Shown: one piece after another, positions 27,323 through 36,348 of the stretch
Numbering within the stretch: position 1 is the first letter of the stretch
How the letters are laid out: every line of letters starts with the position of its first letter
Source of the DNA: an uncultured Bacteroidota bacterium
GTDB taxonomy: Bacteria; Bacteroidota; Bacteroidia; Chitinophagales; Chitinophagaceae
DNA length: 64,000 nt
Direction: 5' to 3'
Assembly (NCBI GenBank): GCA_903906365.1
Contig: CAIVKC010000039.1
Location: 49,988 to 113,987, forward strand
The notes under the pieces: model-generated
What the model was told of the DNA's origin: nothing
Database searches by the model: none
The model's input: only the letters and a program-made list of their open reading frames with translations
Position numbers and translations under genes: made by a program

Positions 27323-28507
27323 ATGAAGGATTTTTCCCAATATAAAAAAGGAACGGCAGCCGTCTGGGCCGGAGAAAGTGACCAGCACCAGGGCAGCCCG
27401 ATCACCGCCCCCATTGTCAGCAGTGTGGCCTTTTCCTACAGCGATCCCGATGAATGGTACCTTGCTGCCTCCGGTCAGGCTGCAGGACATATATACAGCC
27501 GTAATACCAATCCGACAGTGGCCGTACTGGAGGAAAAGATACGCATACTGGAAGGCGCGGAGGCCGCTACCTCTTTTGCCACCGGTATGGCTGCCATCAG
27601 CAATACCCTGTTTTGTTTCCTGGTTTCCGGCAAACGCGTGGTATCCATCAAAGATACCTATGGCGGGACCAGCCGGCTTTTCCTGGACTTTCTGCCCAAA
27701 TACCAGGTGGAGGTGACCCTCTGTGATACGGGTGACCATGCATCCATGGAATCGGAAATAGCCAGGGGCTGTGACCTGGTTTACCTGGAGACCCCAACCA
27801 ATCCCACCCTGAAGATTGTGGATATCACCCGGCTTGCCGCTGCCGCCAAAAAAGTGGGGGCCATCGTGGTGGTGGACAATACTTTTGCCACGCCCCTCAA
27901 CCAGAACCCCCTGGCGCTGGGGGCGGACCTTGTCATACACAGCGCCACCAAATTCCTGTGCGGTCATTCCGATGCCATGGGAGGACTGCTGGCAGGCCGC
28001 AGGGAATTGGTGGAACAGGTATTCAGGTTCCGGGAGATTCACGGGGGCAGCCTGCAGGCAGATCCCGCCTATATGATTGGCCGGGGCATGAAAACCCTGG
28101 ATCTGAGGATTGAGCGGCAAAATGCCTCTGCCATGACCATTGCCCGGCATTTGCAGGGCCATCCAAAAATCAGGGAGGTCTTCTATCCCGGGCTTCCTGA
28201 ACATGCAGGTCACGCCATTGCAAAAGCCCAAATGACCGGATATGGCGGTATGATGTCTTTTTCACTGGACGGGGGCTATGAGTTGGTGAAAAAATTTCTT
28301 TCCGGCCTAAGGATCGTACACCTGGCTGCCAGCCTGGGTTCAGTGAGTACGCTTGCGGGCACGCCCAGGACAACCAGTCATGTGGAACTGACCGCCGAAC
28401 AGCGCAGCCGGCTCGGAATACCCGAGGGGTTGATCAGGTATTCGGTGGGCATAGAAAATGCGGAGGATTTACTGGGGGACCTCGACCAGGCCCTGTCCTT
28501 ATTATAA
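27323..28507 (+). CDS. PLP-dependent cystathionine gamma-synthase / methionine gamma-lyase family enzyme
   Basis: 394 residues, typical for the Cys/Met-metabolism PLP family. The cofactor lysine is Lys210 in SATKFLCGHSDAMGG; YSRNTNPT (about 58-65), the PLP-phosphate and substrate region, and SLGSVSTLAGTP near the C-terminus are also family hallmarks. Members interconvert cystathionine, homocysteine, cysteine and methionine by gamma- or beta-replacement or elimination. Sequence alone does not decide between synthase and lyase. It stands alone, with a likely terminator shared with the nos-associated haemoglobin gene. There is no neighbouring methionine gene to narrow the reaction. Confidence 0.9.
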   Translation: MKDFSQYKKGTAAVWAGESDQHQGSPITAPIVSSVAFSYSDPDEWYLAASGQAAGHIYSRNTNPTVAVLEEKIRILEGAEAATSFATGMAAISNTLFCFLVSGKRVVSIKDTYGGTSRLFLDFLPKYQVEVTLCDTGDHASMESEIARGCDLVYLETPTNPTLKIVDITRLAAAAKKVGAIVVVDNTFATPLNQNPLALGADLVIHSATKFLCGHSDAMGGLLAGRRELVEQVFRFREIHGGSLQADPAYMIGRGMKTLDLRIERQNASAMTIARHLQGHPKIREVFYPGLPEHAGHAIAKAQMTGYGGMMSFSLDGGYELVKKFLSGLRIVHLAASLGSVSTLAGTPRTTSHVELTAEQRSRLGIPEGLIRYSVGIENAEDLLGDLDQALSLL

Positions 28508-28509
28508 AT

Positions 28510-28554
28510 AAAACCATTGGCACGCAAGGTGGACCCGGGCGCCCGGCTGGTTTT
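28510..28554. terminator. Probable bidirectional terminator
   Basis: AAAACCA (28510-28516) pairs with TGGTTTT (28548-28554), and a GC-rich palindrome CCGGGCGCCCGG lies inside at 28535-28546. The A- and T-runs on both flanks would serve both convergent genes. Confidence 0.5.
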
Positions 28555-28572
28555 ACCGCCTGGGGAGACAGC

Positions 28573-28971
28573 CTAAGTCAAATCGGTTAACTGGCCGGGA
28601 TGGAGGATTTTCAGTTGCATGACGGTGGAAATGCTGAGGGCCCTTTGTTTGGCAAGTTCAGCCTTTTCACCGGAAAACAGCTCATCTACGGATGAGAGGA
28701 AGAGCCTGTTCCATTGCTGGAAATGTTCCTGTTTCAACGCAGCCATCCGGTGCAACTGCTGGTGCATGGCCATTGGATTGCCGCTGTAACCTCCTGTAAA
28801 AAAAAGGGTATTCTCCCAGAATGCATACATCACCGGCAGGTGTTTTTCCCAGTTAACCCGGGCCACCTCGTTGAATAGGTAACCAATCGTCGGGTCCGCG
28901 ATCACCTGTTCATAAAAGCGGTTCACCAATTTTTCTATGTCCGACCGGTTTTCAATATCTTTTTTCATCAT
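28573..28971 (-). CDS. Group III truncated haemoglobin
   Basis: 132 residues with the short globin layout: an early IEKLVNRFYEQV helix, the Phe/Tyr and His positions in HLPVMYAFWENTLFF, and the candidate proximal His in HRMAALKQEHFQQW. The pattern YxxFWxN-x-LF is typical of group III truncated haemoglobins. Such proteins bind O2 and NO and are often made under micro-oxic or nitrosative conditions. It is the last gene of the nos operon (12 bases after the hemerythrin gene), which fits a role in NO handling next to N2O reduction. Confidence 0.85.
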   Translation of the reverse strand: MMKKDIENRSDIEKLVNRFYEQVIADPTIGYLFNEVARVNWEKHLPVMYAFWENTLFFTGGYSGNPMAMHQQLHRMAALKQEHFQQWNRLFLSSVDELFSGEKAELAKQRALSISTVMQLKILHPGQLTDLT

Positions 28972-28983
28972 GGTTGATTTTTA

Positions 28984-29418
28984 TCAGGCATGTAAATCCC
29001 GGATTTGATTTAATTCCGCCTCACTACATAGCTGCTCTATGAGCGGAAATACAATCCGTTCCTCTTTGCGGATGTGTTTTTCCAGTGCCTGTCCCAGCGC
29101 ATCCATGGCCGCCGGATCGGGTGACTCCGCGCGCAGGGACTCAAATGCCTCGCTCAGGAGGTGGTGCTCCGACTGGATTTCCTGGCGGAACTGGTTCAAC
29201 TCAGGGTGCGTTGCGCTGAGTGTATCCAGCAGAGAGTCCTCCCTGGTAAAATGTTCCCGGATCTTTTCATGGAACAGGCTGGCGGCCAGGGCCACTTTCT
29301 GTGCGCCCCCGGTTGGCATCCCTCGGTAAGGGGGGGCATTTTTTTTCAATATCTGGGCCAGCAGCAGGCTTTCGTGATGTTCCCTGGATAGTGGGGCCAG
29401 GCTGTCATGTCTTTTCAT
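28984..29418 (-). CDS. Hemerythrin-domain protein
   Basis: 144 residues. The His/Glu ligands of a hemerythrin four-helix bundle are visible: REHHESLLL near the start, HEKIREHFTRED (about 50-61), SEHHLLSEAFE (about 84-94), and HIRKEERIVFP near 113-123. The di-iron site of such domains binds O2 or NO or senses them. The gene starts two bases before the end of nosY and is followed by truncated haemoglobin, so it belongs to the nos operon. It differs from the Ric protein encoded across the regulator, which has an additional N-terminal domain. Confidence 0.85.
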   Translation of the reverse strand: MKRHDSLAPLSREHHESLLLAQILKKNAPPYRGMPTGGAQKVALAASLFHEKIREHFTREDSLLDTLSATHPELNQFRQEIQSEHHLLSEAFESLRAESPDPAAMDALGQALEKHIRKEERIVFPLIEQLCSEAELNQIRDLHA

Positions 29419-29420
29419 AA

Positions 29421-30188
29421 TTAAAGATCTTTTTTACTGAATTTACGTACGGAAAGCCAGGCAGGAAATACAACCCATAATACCATAACCAGCAGGGCCA
29501 GGGCAAAACCGCTGGTCGTTCCAAATACATCCTTGAATACCGCCCCGGTATAACCCATCAGGGCAGATACATCCATTTTTAGCAAAATCAGGATTCTTCC
29601 CAGGTCAATGGGGTTGAAGCCACTGAGTACCAACATCGCCTTTTCCATCGGATATTCCTGGAACTGGAAAAGTACAAACAAAACCAGCCCATCGAAGAGC
29701 AGCGAAAAATACAGCCAGAGCAGCACCGATACGCCTATGCCTTTGGCCTTGTCACGGGTGGTCACTGCGGCGAGCATGGCTACCGACACAAATATGATGC
29801 TCAACAGACATCCCATCGCCACCATGGTCAGGCCTGTGGCATTGGGAGCATAGATCAGAATGGGAATACCCGCACCGGCCAGGAAGGCCACCAGCAGCGA
29901 AGTGGCCAGGCCACTGAATAGACTGATCCATATTTTCTTTCGCTGCAGGGGCTGACTTACCAGTAACTCAATGAATTCCGCGCTGTTGTAAATATAGATG
30001 GTGGAAAAGATGATACAGACCAGCGGGACTATGAATAAGATGATATTGAGCAGGCTCAGCAGACCCTTGGAGGCATTGTCTTCCAGGTTAAATACACTCA
30101 GGGAGATCGCGAGCAGGAAAGCTGTATAGGCCAATACGATCTTATTGCGCAAAATATCGGTTACTACGTATTTGATTATCTTATTCAT
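29421..30188 (-). CDS. nosY: NosY-type ABC permease for NosZ maturation
   Basis: 255 residues with six transmembrane helices (for example VLAYTAFLLAISLSVF, ISLFSGLATSLLVAFLAGAG and GFALALLVMVLWVVF). It lies four bases after nosF and two bases before the hemerythrin gene. NosDFY forms an ABC complex needed to mature the CuZ centre of N2O reductase, and a six-helix permease next to nosF and nosD is the expected NosY. The ABC-2 fold is inferred from topology. The basic end (WLSVRKFSKKDL) marks the cytoplasmic C-terminus. Confidence 0.88.
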   Translation of the reverse strand: MNKIIKYVVTDILRNKIVLAYTAFLLAISLSVFNLEDNASKGLLSLLNIILFIVPLVCIIFSTIYIYNSAEFIELLVSQPLQRKKIWISLFSGLATSLLVAFLAGAGIPILIYAPNATGLTMVAMGCLLSIIFVSVAMLAAVTTRDKAKGIGVSVLLWLYFSLLFDGLVLFVLFQFQEYPMEKAMLVLSGFNPIDLGRILILLKMDVSALMGYTGAVFKDVFGTTSGFALALLVMVLWVVFPAWLSVRKFSKKDL

Positions 30189-30192
30189 GTCC

Positions 30193-30903
30193 TTATTTTT
30201 TCATCATCACACTGGCAATGGCACCGGAAAGCTTTTCCTCACCGGTATCCCGTCTGAGGTGCTCCAGGCTTTTGTGGAATAACAGGCTGCCGTCCTGCAT
30301 ATATATTACCTGGGTAATGAGGTCATCCAGGTCGCTCAGGATATGGGAGGTAATGAGCACCAGTTTGCCGCGCTGCTTTTCCCGGGTTATTTTTTCCTTG
30401 AGCAGGAGGGAAGAGACAGGATCCAGCCCGGCGGTGGGTTCATCCAGGATGAGTACATCGGGATCGAAAAGGAATGCCAGGCAGGCACTTACCTTCTGGG
30501 TGGTTCCTCCCGAAAGGGTTCTCATCCTTTTGTCCATAAGGGCTGGCAGCCCGAAGGCATGGACCAGTTCTTCATCCAGGGCCCTGGAACTGTTTTTTTT
30601 CCGGATATCTTTCATCATGGAAAGCACCTGTCCGATGGTCATGTTCTCCGGGTACCGGCCGATTTGTGGCATATAACCGATAAATTCCCGGTAAGCCCAG
30701 TCGTGTAGAATGTTCTTTCCATTGAAAGTGATAAAGCCGCTGTCAGGCACCACCATGCCCAGCATACTTTTGATCAGGGTGGTTTTCCCGCTCCCATTGG
30801 GCCCGATCAGCGCAATACATTCCCCCCGGTTACAGGTCACAGAGACATCCCTGAGCGCTTTTAGCCTGCCGAATTTTTTGGATACACTGTTGGCTATGAT
30901 CAT
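30193..30903 (-). CDS. nosF: NosF ABC transporter ATP-binding protein
   Basis: 236 residues with Walker A GPNGSGKTT (about 33-41), Q-loop YMPQIG, the signature LSGGTTQKVSA, Walker B LILDEPTAGLDP and the switch His in ITSHI. The start overlaps the end of nosD by four bases (ATGA), a sign of translational coupling. NosF energises the NosDFY complex that helps build the CuZ cluster of NosZ. The order nosD-nosF-nosY is the standard one. Confidence 0.92.
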   Translation of the reverse strand: MIIANSVSKKFGRLKALRDVSVTCNRGECIALIGPNGSGKTTLIKSMLGMVVPDSGFITFNGKNILHDWAYREFIGYMPQIGRYPENMTIGQVLSMMKDIRKKNSSRALDEELVHAFGLPALMDKRMRTLSGGTTQKVSACLAFLFDPDVLILDEPTAGLDPVSSLLLKEKITREKQRGKLVLITSHILSDLDDLITQVIYMQDGSLLFHKSLEHLRRDTGEEKLSGAIASVMMKK

Positions 30904-32138
30904 AATTTGAAAGGTTTCATGTAAGGGGAATCATCTTTCAGGTTTTCCGGGGTAAGGCTCGGCATGAGTTTTTCTGTTTTATCCAGCAGGGAGGTCATCA
31001 GCGACCTGAAAAGGATCATGGCAGGCGGGTTCTTTTCCACCACCATGGAAAAAAGGCTCACCGGGTGGTAGGGGACATCGCCGATCCGGTCCCGGTTCAG
31101 GTCATAGCCTTCATAGCGGTCCCAGTAATTTCCATTAAACGTATTAAGTACCAGGGAGCCATTGGTCCCGATGTCAAAAGTATTTGACAAAAAATTGTTG
31201 TGGCTGATCACGTTGTCCAGGCAGCTTGCCTGAATTTTTATCGCCCAGCCATTGGCCCTGAATTCATTGGAGCTCACTTCGATCCTGCTGGAACCTTCCA
31301 TGAATATCCCGCTTGTATTGCCGGTAAATTTATTTCCAATCACATAACTGTCTGAAATTTCCTTGAGCAACAGCCCAAAGGAACCATCACCCCAGTTGTC
31401 CTCAAAAAAGTTATTGAACATCTTCACCCCATGGGTGAACATCACAGATACACCGGCTCCGTTGTTTTGAAATATATTGGAGATATAGGCGTCATTATGG
31501 GAAAACATAAAGTGGAGTCCATACCGGATATTGCGGGAGGATATATTTCTCCAAATCACCGAATTGGTTACAAATTCAAAATAGATGCCATCCCGGTGCC
31601 CGCTGATACGGTTGTTGATAATTTCCATGCTGTCACACTTCCAGCAATGTATGCCATTACCGCTCTGCTGCTCGGATCGCCCGGATGCCTTTAATTGGTT
31701 GTTTTCAATCCGGCAACGGACGCCTGACTGTACATAGATACCGAAGAAGTCGGCCTTTAGTATATTAGACAGTATTAAGACCCTGTGACAACCGTAAATT
31801 TTAATGGCAGCGATATCCTGTAGGCTGGATACACCGCAATGTTCCAGCCGGAACCCGCGGATGGTCACTTCATCAGACCTCACTGAGATGATTTCAAAAC
31901 GGTTCTCCCCATCCAGTATGGGGTAATTTTCTCCCATCAGGCAGAGGGGTTTGGTAATGCTGATGTTCTTTTCCAGGTAAAGGCCCTGGGCTACCAAAAC
32001 GGTATCTCCCCGGCCGGCCGATGCTATAGCCTGCCGGATGGTCTGATACGGCTGGTTTTTGCCCACCCTGAACACCGCGGCCTGGCTATGCTGACAGGCA
32101 ATCAGCAAACACAACGCGATATGTAAGGTTCTTTTCAC
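30900..32138 (-). CDS. nosD: NosD periplasmic copper-centre maturation protein
   Basis: 412 residues with a signal peptide (MKRTLHIALCLLIACQHSQA). The body is a right-handed beta-helix: repeated short Asn-rich turns such as GIYVQSGVRCRIENNQLKA, SGHRDGIYFEF and GIFMEGSSRIEVSSNEF, typical of NosD/CASH domains. NosD works with NosF and NosY in the periplasm to assemble the CuZ centre. It overlaps both neighbours by four bases (nosF and the NosL fusion), so this part of the operon is coupled. Length is close to known NosD (about 410-440). Confidence 0.92.
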   Translation of the reverse strand: MKRTLHIALCLLIACQHSQAAVFRVGKNQPYQTIRQAIASAGRGDTVLVAQGLYLEKNISITKPLCLMGENYPILDGENRFEIISVRSDEVTIRGFRLEHCGVSSLQDIAAIKIYGCHRVLILSNILKADFFGIYVQSGVRCRIENNQLKASGRSEQQSGNGIHCWKCDSMEIINNRISGHRDGIYFEFVTNSVIWRNISSRNIRYGLHFMFSHNDAYISNIFQNNGAGVSVMFTHGVKMFNNFFEDNWGDGSFGLLLKEISDSYVIGNKFTGNTSGIFMEGSSRIEVSSNEFRANGWAIKIQASCLDNVISHNNFLSNTFDIGTNGSLVLNTFNGNYWDRYEGYDLNRDRIGDVPYHPVSLFSMVVEKNPPAMILFRSLMTSLLDKTEKLMPSLTPENLKDDSPYMKPFKL

Positions 32139-33160
32139 GGCTGGAATAATTGAGCCAGTTTGATCTCAGATCCATGGAACTCCCTGGCTGTCTTTTGCAT
32201 GCTGTCCCTGTTGGAAAAAGCTACCACACGGCCTCCCATGGGTCCTCTCAGGGAGTCGCTGTTAAGCAGGTACATGGCTTTCGCCGGTAGCAGTTGGTTG
32301 CCGTCGCAGAAATCCTGGAAGTAGATTTCAGCACCCTGCCCTTTATCACCGGGCGCTTCCTTTAAATAGGACCTCAGACAGTGGATATCATCGAATTTCT
32401 GGACCCTGCCCTTCTGCGTGATCAATTCGGCTCCGAAGCGGACATCACTGACCATCATTTTGCAATAAAAACAATTGTCCTTTCCGGCACGTATGGGTTC
32501 GGGCGGAGTGTGGCAGGAGCTGAAAAAAAGCAGTAACAGGGCCATCGCAGGGGCTGAGAACTGACCCGCGGCAATGGCTTTTTTCCGGGTTGCCCTGGCT
32601 TCGGAAACCACCAGCAGGAAAAGCAGGATACCAACACCGATAAAAATCCAGCCCCCCGTATCCGGAATGGAGTAGGCTCCGAAATTAAGCAGCTGCTTGA
32701 ATCCGATCAGGGGGGGCTGGTAGGCCATACCCGGCACAATAATGGCCGCATCCGGGTTGAGGTTATGGCCGTAATTGTACTCCCATTTCCAAAAGTCAAC
32801 CATGGCCACTATGCCAAATACAACAAATAGGGTAAACAGGATATTGAGCCAGGATCTTTTGGCGACCCAGGCTGTCAGCAGCAGAGAGAGACTAAAGAAC
32901 CCTATGATATAGGGGAGCAGGGTAAACTCCAGAAAATCTGCCGAATGCAGGGTCTTCATTCCGATATAATGGTTCAGTCCGTTGATGATGTCCACATTGC
33001 CTCCCAGTCCCCCTGGGTAAATGAGCAATATCAGCCCTTCGGGGTACTGTGGCGCAGCCAGCTGAATCTGCCAGATGGGGAAAAACAGGACGGCCAGCAG
33101 CCCAAGAGCACACAGCAGCGACACGACCCTGCCCCTTTTTGTAAGTATGTTGTTTTTCAT
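32135..33160 (-). CDS. nosL: Membrane protein fused to a C-terminal NosL copper-chaperone domain
   Basis: 341 residues. The first half has four or five transmembrane helices (about 10-30, 80-98, 105-122, 170-187). A further hydrophobic stretch (about 203-214) ends in SSCHTPP, a lipobox-like motif with Cys216. The remainder (about 222-341) is a NosL domain with CFYC (Cys230/Cys233), KMMVSD and the family's FDDIHCL and MGG positions. NosL delivers Cu(I) to NosZ and is normally a free lipoprotein. Here it seems joined to a membrane module, with the old lipobox kept inside. The gene overlaps nosD by four bases. The membrane half has no name I can support. Confidence 0.85.
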   Translation of the reverse strand: MKNNILTKRGRVVSLLCALGLLAVLFFPIWQIQLAAPQYPEGLILLIYPGGLGGNVDIINGLNHYIGMKTLHSADFLEFTLLPYIIGFFSLSLLLTAWVAKRSWLNILFTLFVVFGIVAMVDFWKWEYNYGHNLNPDAAIIVPGMAYQPPLIGFKQLLNFGAYSIPDTGGWIFIGVGILLFLLVVSEARATRKKAIAAGQFSAPAMALLLLFFSSCHTPPEPIRAGKDNCFYCKMMVSDVRFGAELITQKGRVQKFDDIHCLRSYLKEAPGDKGQGAEIYFQDFCDGNQLLPAKAMYLLNSDSLRGPMGGRVVAFSNRDSMQKTAREFHGSEIKLAQLFQP

Positions 33161-33199
33161 TGTATTGATACCTGGTTGATCTGAGATAATCTGATGCCC

Positions 33200-33769
33200 T
33201 TATTTTGCTGCCGGTGGCAGCAGTACGCCGTCTGTGATATAGACCATTCCGTTGGAAGCTGCCACAGATTGCAGGACATGAACCGTATTGTTGAGTATGA
33301 TCTTCCCGTCTTTCACGCTGAGGGTTACGTTATCCCCGTTTACCATTCCCAGGACCTGTCCGTCGTGGAACTGGTCTTCCTTTAGGGCTGAAAGGGTGAC
33401 ATGGTATTGCAGGATATTGCGCAGGTCTTCCCTGCGCTCCTTTTTGAGTAAACCATCCAGTACGCCCTGGGGTAATTTCGCGAAAGCCTCGTTGGTTGGG
33501 GCAAATACCGTAAAGGGGCCGGCATTGGAAAGGGAGGTGACCAGGTCTGCTGCCTGCAGCGCGCTGACCAGCGTGGTGTGGTCTTTGGATGCCAGGGCCA
33601 CCTTCACGACATCTTTGGCTGATTCATCATCCTTTACTTTTTCCTGTCCTCCGGCCGGCTGGGAAGCCTCGTTTTCCGGGGTTTTAACGGCAGTGCTGTC
33701 AGGACCCTGGTTGCAGGAAAGGATGGCCAGCATCATCAGCAGGGCCAATGGTTTTATTATTTGTTTCAT
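33200..33769 (-). CDS. Fasciclin (FAS1) domain lipoprotein in the nos operon
   Basis: 189 residues. A lipoprotein signal ends at Cys19 (AILSC). After an acidic linker comes one FAS1 domain (about 55-188) with its H1 and H2 motifs: FTVFAPTNEAFAKLP and VHVLQSVAASNGMVYITDGVL, and the conserved YHV in ILQYHVTLSALK. FAS1 domains mediate adhesion or protein contacts in the envelope; a few single-domain bacterial ones are linked to redox or copper operons. It sits between nosZ and the NosL fusion, so it may help NosZ assembly or anchoring, which is inference. Spacing (51 bases from nosZ, 39 to NosL) supports one transcript. Confidence 0.88.
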   Translation of the reverse strand: MKQIIKPLALLMMLAILSCNQGPDSTAVKTPENEASQPAGGQEKVKDDESAKDVVKVALASKDHTTLVSALQAADLVTSLSNAGPFTVFAPTNEAFAKLPQGVLDGLLKKERREDLRNILQYHVTLSALKEDQFHDGQVLGMVNGDNVTLSVKDGKIILNNTVHVLQSVAASNGMVYITDGVLLPPAAK

Positions 33770-33820
33770 GGCTGTAATATTTTTTTTAATGTCAACAGGT
33801 CACTCATGGGCTGGTTCGGG

Positions 33821-35818
33821 TTATTTGAATTGTCCGGTTGAATCGGCCGGCGGCAAATTTTTCCCGGTGCTGAAAGTCAGCGGTAGGCTGCTGCCAGCAG
33901 GAGATACCCGCACATAACCCTGCATTTCCTGGTGTAAAGCGCTGCAAAAATCAGTACAATAGAAGGGGAATATCCCTGTTTTTTCAGGCGTCCATTTGAG
34001 TGTCTGTGTTTCCCCGGGCATGACCAGGAGCTCGCCGTTGATGGCCCCCTTGACGGCGAAGCCGTGGGGTACGTCCCAATCCTGCTCGAGGTTGGTTACA
34101 TGCCAGTATACTTCGTCCCCCATCTTGATGCCTTCTATATTATCCGGCACAAAATGCGAACGGATGGCCGTCAGGTAAACATCTACCCGTTTGTCTTTCC
34201 TCACCACCCTGGCATCCGCTTCCCCTTTGGTCACAAAGGGGTGGCTGTTATCTTCTATTTTGTAAAACTTGAGGGAATTGTTTTTAATGACATCCGCAGA
34301 AACGGCCTGTGCATAGTGCGGTTCGCCGATGGTGGGAAAATCGAGGATCAGTTGCATTTTATCGCCGGTGATGTCAAAAAGCTGTGCACTCTGGGCCAGT
34401 TCCGGTCCGGTGGGCAGGTAACGATCCTTGGTGATTTTATTGTATACTATGACGTACTTGCCATTGGGCTTTTTGGTATCGCCCCCCGGGATACAGAGGT
34501 GTCCGGGAGAGTAATAGGTAGGCTGCCTGTCGAGGATCTTCAGGTCCTTGATATTCCATTTCACGATTTCGGAGGAAACAAAAAAGGTGGTAATGGCATT
34601 GCCTTTGCCATCGAACTCGGTGTGCAGGGGCCCCAGTCCGGGCTTTTTGACTTCGCCGTACAGGGCGGATTCGTATTTTACAACCGGGATCCCTTCGTAG
34701 TCGCCAATAAAGTCTTTGTCTGCAATGGCCTTCTGCAGTTTGTCAAAACTAAATACGGGGATCAACGCCGCCAGTTTACCGCTCCCTACAATGTACTCAC
34801 CTGTGGGATCCACGTCGCAGCCATGCGGGGATTTGGGGCATGGTATGAAATAACAGATTTCTTTGAGGGCTTTGGTATCGAGCACTATGACTTCGGTTTT
34901 TATTTCCGAGGTAGCGGAATGGGTCTTTTCATTATACACATTGTGGGCGTATCTGACTGTTTGCTTCTCTCCTTTGCCGGCTTTGAGGTATTCCTCTGCC
35001 TTCTTCCAATTGACAGCCATGATAAAATCCTTGTCCCGCTGGGATGCGTTTACTTCCAGCAGCGTATTGGCCTGTTCGGTATTATAGCATGAAAAAAAGA
35101 ACCAGCCATGGGATTTTCCCTTGCCGGCATGGCTCAGGTCAAAATCGACACCCGGGCACCTCAGCTGGAAGGCGATGTCCATTGCGCCGGTAGATTTATC
35201 CACTTTGATGAAGCTGATGGTTCCCTTGAAATTCTTGCGGTAAGAATTAATGGGCACATCGCCGTTTGCGTTGTCCGGCGGCACACTGAAGCGGGTTCCG
35301 GCAACCACGTATTCGGTATTTTCGGTAATGAAAGGGGAGGAGTGATTGCCTGCGCTGTTTGGAAGCTCAAGAATTTCGGCAGTATGGAAAGTGGTAAGGT
35401 CCACCCGGGCCACCCGGGGTGTATTGTTGGCATTGGCAAAAATCCACCGGCCGTCAATTTCCCCGTTTGTCTGGGAAAGATCCTCGTGATGCAGGTCATC
35501 CCAGGGCACCATGCCGTGTGAGGTATTGAGCATGGGTTTGGTCTCCTCGCTATATCCATATCCTTTTTCAGGATCGACTGAAAAAACGGGTATAACCCTC
35601 AGCAGCCGGCCGGAGGGTATGCCGTATACACTCATCTGTCCGGAGAATCCGCCGGATACGAAATTATAGAATTCGTCGTATTTGCCCGGGGCCACATAGG
35701 CTTTTGAGGCAGCGTCTCCGCTGACAGCGTTGCCTGCATTCTTGGGTTTGCAGGAATTGGCAGCAATCAACAGCATCAATGCGATTGTTGCAGCCAGGGT
35801 TGTTTTAGTTGATTTCAT
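33821..35818 (-). CDS. nosZ: Nitrous-oxide reductase, clade II
   Basis: 665 residues. The N-terminus has a Sec-type hydrophobic signal with a Cys at about 23 (AANSC), not the twin-arginine signal of clade I, so export is likely through Sec. His pairs of the CuZ centre are seen in DDLHHEDL and elsewhere in the seven-bladed propeller (for example GNHSSPF, SPHGCDVDP, PLHTEFD). The C-terminal cupredoxin has the CuA motif CTDFCSALHQEMQG (Cys-x3-Cys-x3-His-x2-Met). The enzyme reduces N2O to N2 in the periplasm, taking electrons through the cytochrome encoded just upstream. Neighbours (cytochrome c, NosL, NosD, NosF, NosY) match clade II clusters. Confidence 0.96.
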   Translation of the reverse strand: MKSTKTTLAATIALMLLIAANSCKPKNAGNAVSGDAASKAYVAPGKYDEFYNFVSGGFSGQMSVYGIPSGRLLRVIPVFSVDPEKGYGYSEETKPMLNTSHGMVPWDDLHHEDLSQTNGEIDGRWIFANANNTPRVARVDLTTFHTAEILELPNSAGNHSSPFITENTEYVVAGTRFSVPPDNANGDVPINSYRKNFKGTISFIKVDKSTGAMDIAFQLRCPGVDFDLSHAGKGKSHGWFFFSCYNTEQANTLLEVNASQRDKDFIMAVNWKKAEEYLKAGKGEKQTVRYAHNVYNEKTHSATSEIKTEVIVLDTKALKEICYFIPCPKSPHGCDVDPTGEYIVGSGKLAALIPVFSFDKLQKAIADKDFIGDYEGIPVVKYESALYGEVKKPGLGPLHTEFDGKGNAITTFFVSSEIVKWNIKDLKILDRQPTYYSPGHLCIPGGDTKKPNGKYVIVYNKITKDRYLPTGPELAQSAQLFDITGDKMQLILDFPTIGEPHYAQAVSADVIKNNSLKFYKIEDNSHPFVTKGEADARVVRKDKRVDVYLTAIRSHFVPDNIEGIKMGDEVYWHVTNLEQDWDVPHGFAVKGAINGELLVMPGETQTLKWTPEKTGIFPFYCTDFCSALHQEMQGYVRVSPAGSSLPLTFSTGKNLPPADSTGQFK

Positions 35819-35871
35819 GTTATTATTTTGTTGGGTTGGTGTTAAGGTTCGTGGTCTGTTACAGACGCGGG

Positions 35872-36348
35872 TTATTTTACCCCGTCATTTTTGCGCATGA
35901 ACTCGTAAATATTTCTGGCATCATCATCTGATAAATTCTGATTAGGCATCCTTACCAGACAAAGTTCCAGCATCGCCTGCGCCTTGGGGTCCTTATCGAG
36001 CATCTTGTCCGGGTTGGTCGCAAAATTCATAATCCATTCTGCGGTATGCCTTCCGGTGACCCCTTTCCAACCGGGCCCAACCAGTTTTTCATCGGTTAGT
36101 TTATGGCAGGAACTGCATTTGACCATATAGATCTTGTTGCCCGATCCCGCGCGGGCTGTATCCAGATTGGCGCCCACCTCCACAGAAGTGAATTTGCCCT
36201 CACCCCTTTTGGGATCATAGGACGGGTTGTCGGCCGAAGCCGTTTTTTCAGCCCCAGGGGCAGCATTGTCTTTGTTTTCCGCGGAATTGTTGTTTCCGCA
36301 GGAAGTGAGCAGGAGGGTAACAGCACCTAAAACAATCAGCTTTTTCAT
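35872..36348 (-). CDS. Class I c-type cytochrome lipoprotein, likely electron donor to NosZ
   Basis: 158 residues. A lipoprotein signal ends at Cys17 (LLTSC). After a low-complexity linker (about 18-60), the haem motif CSSCH lies at 78-82 and the axial Met is probably Met134 (VRMPNQNLSDDDARNIYEFM). It is the first gene of the nos operon, 53 bases before nosZ. Clade II clusters often carry such cytochromes, which pass electrons from the quinol pool to NosZ. An FNR-like site lies about 190 bases upstream of its start. Confidence 0.92.
   Translation of the reverse strand: MKKLIVLGAVTLLLTSCGNNNSAENKDNAAPGAEKTASADNPSYDPKRGEGKFTSVEVGANLDTARAGSGNKIYMVKCSSCHKLTDEKLVGPGWKGVTGRHTAEWIMNFATNPDKMLDKDPKAQAMLELCLVRMPNQNLSDDDARNIYEFMRKNDGVK

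Noticed and set aside
34064..35092. 342-codon plus-strand ORF
   Set aside because: It lies entirely opposite nosZ, which has full family motifs.
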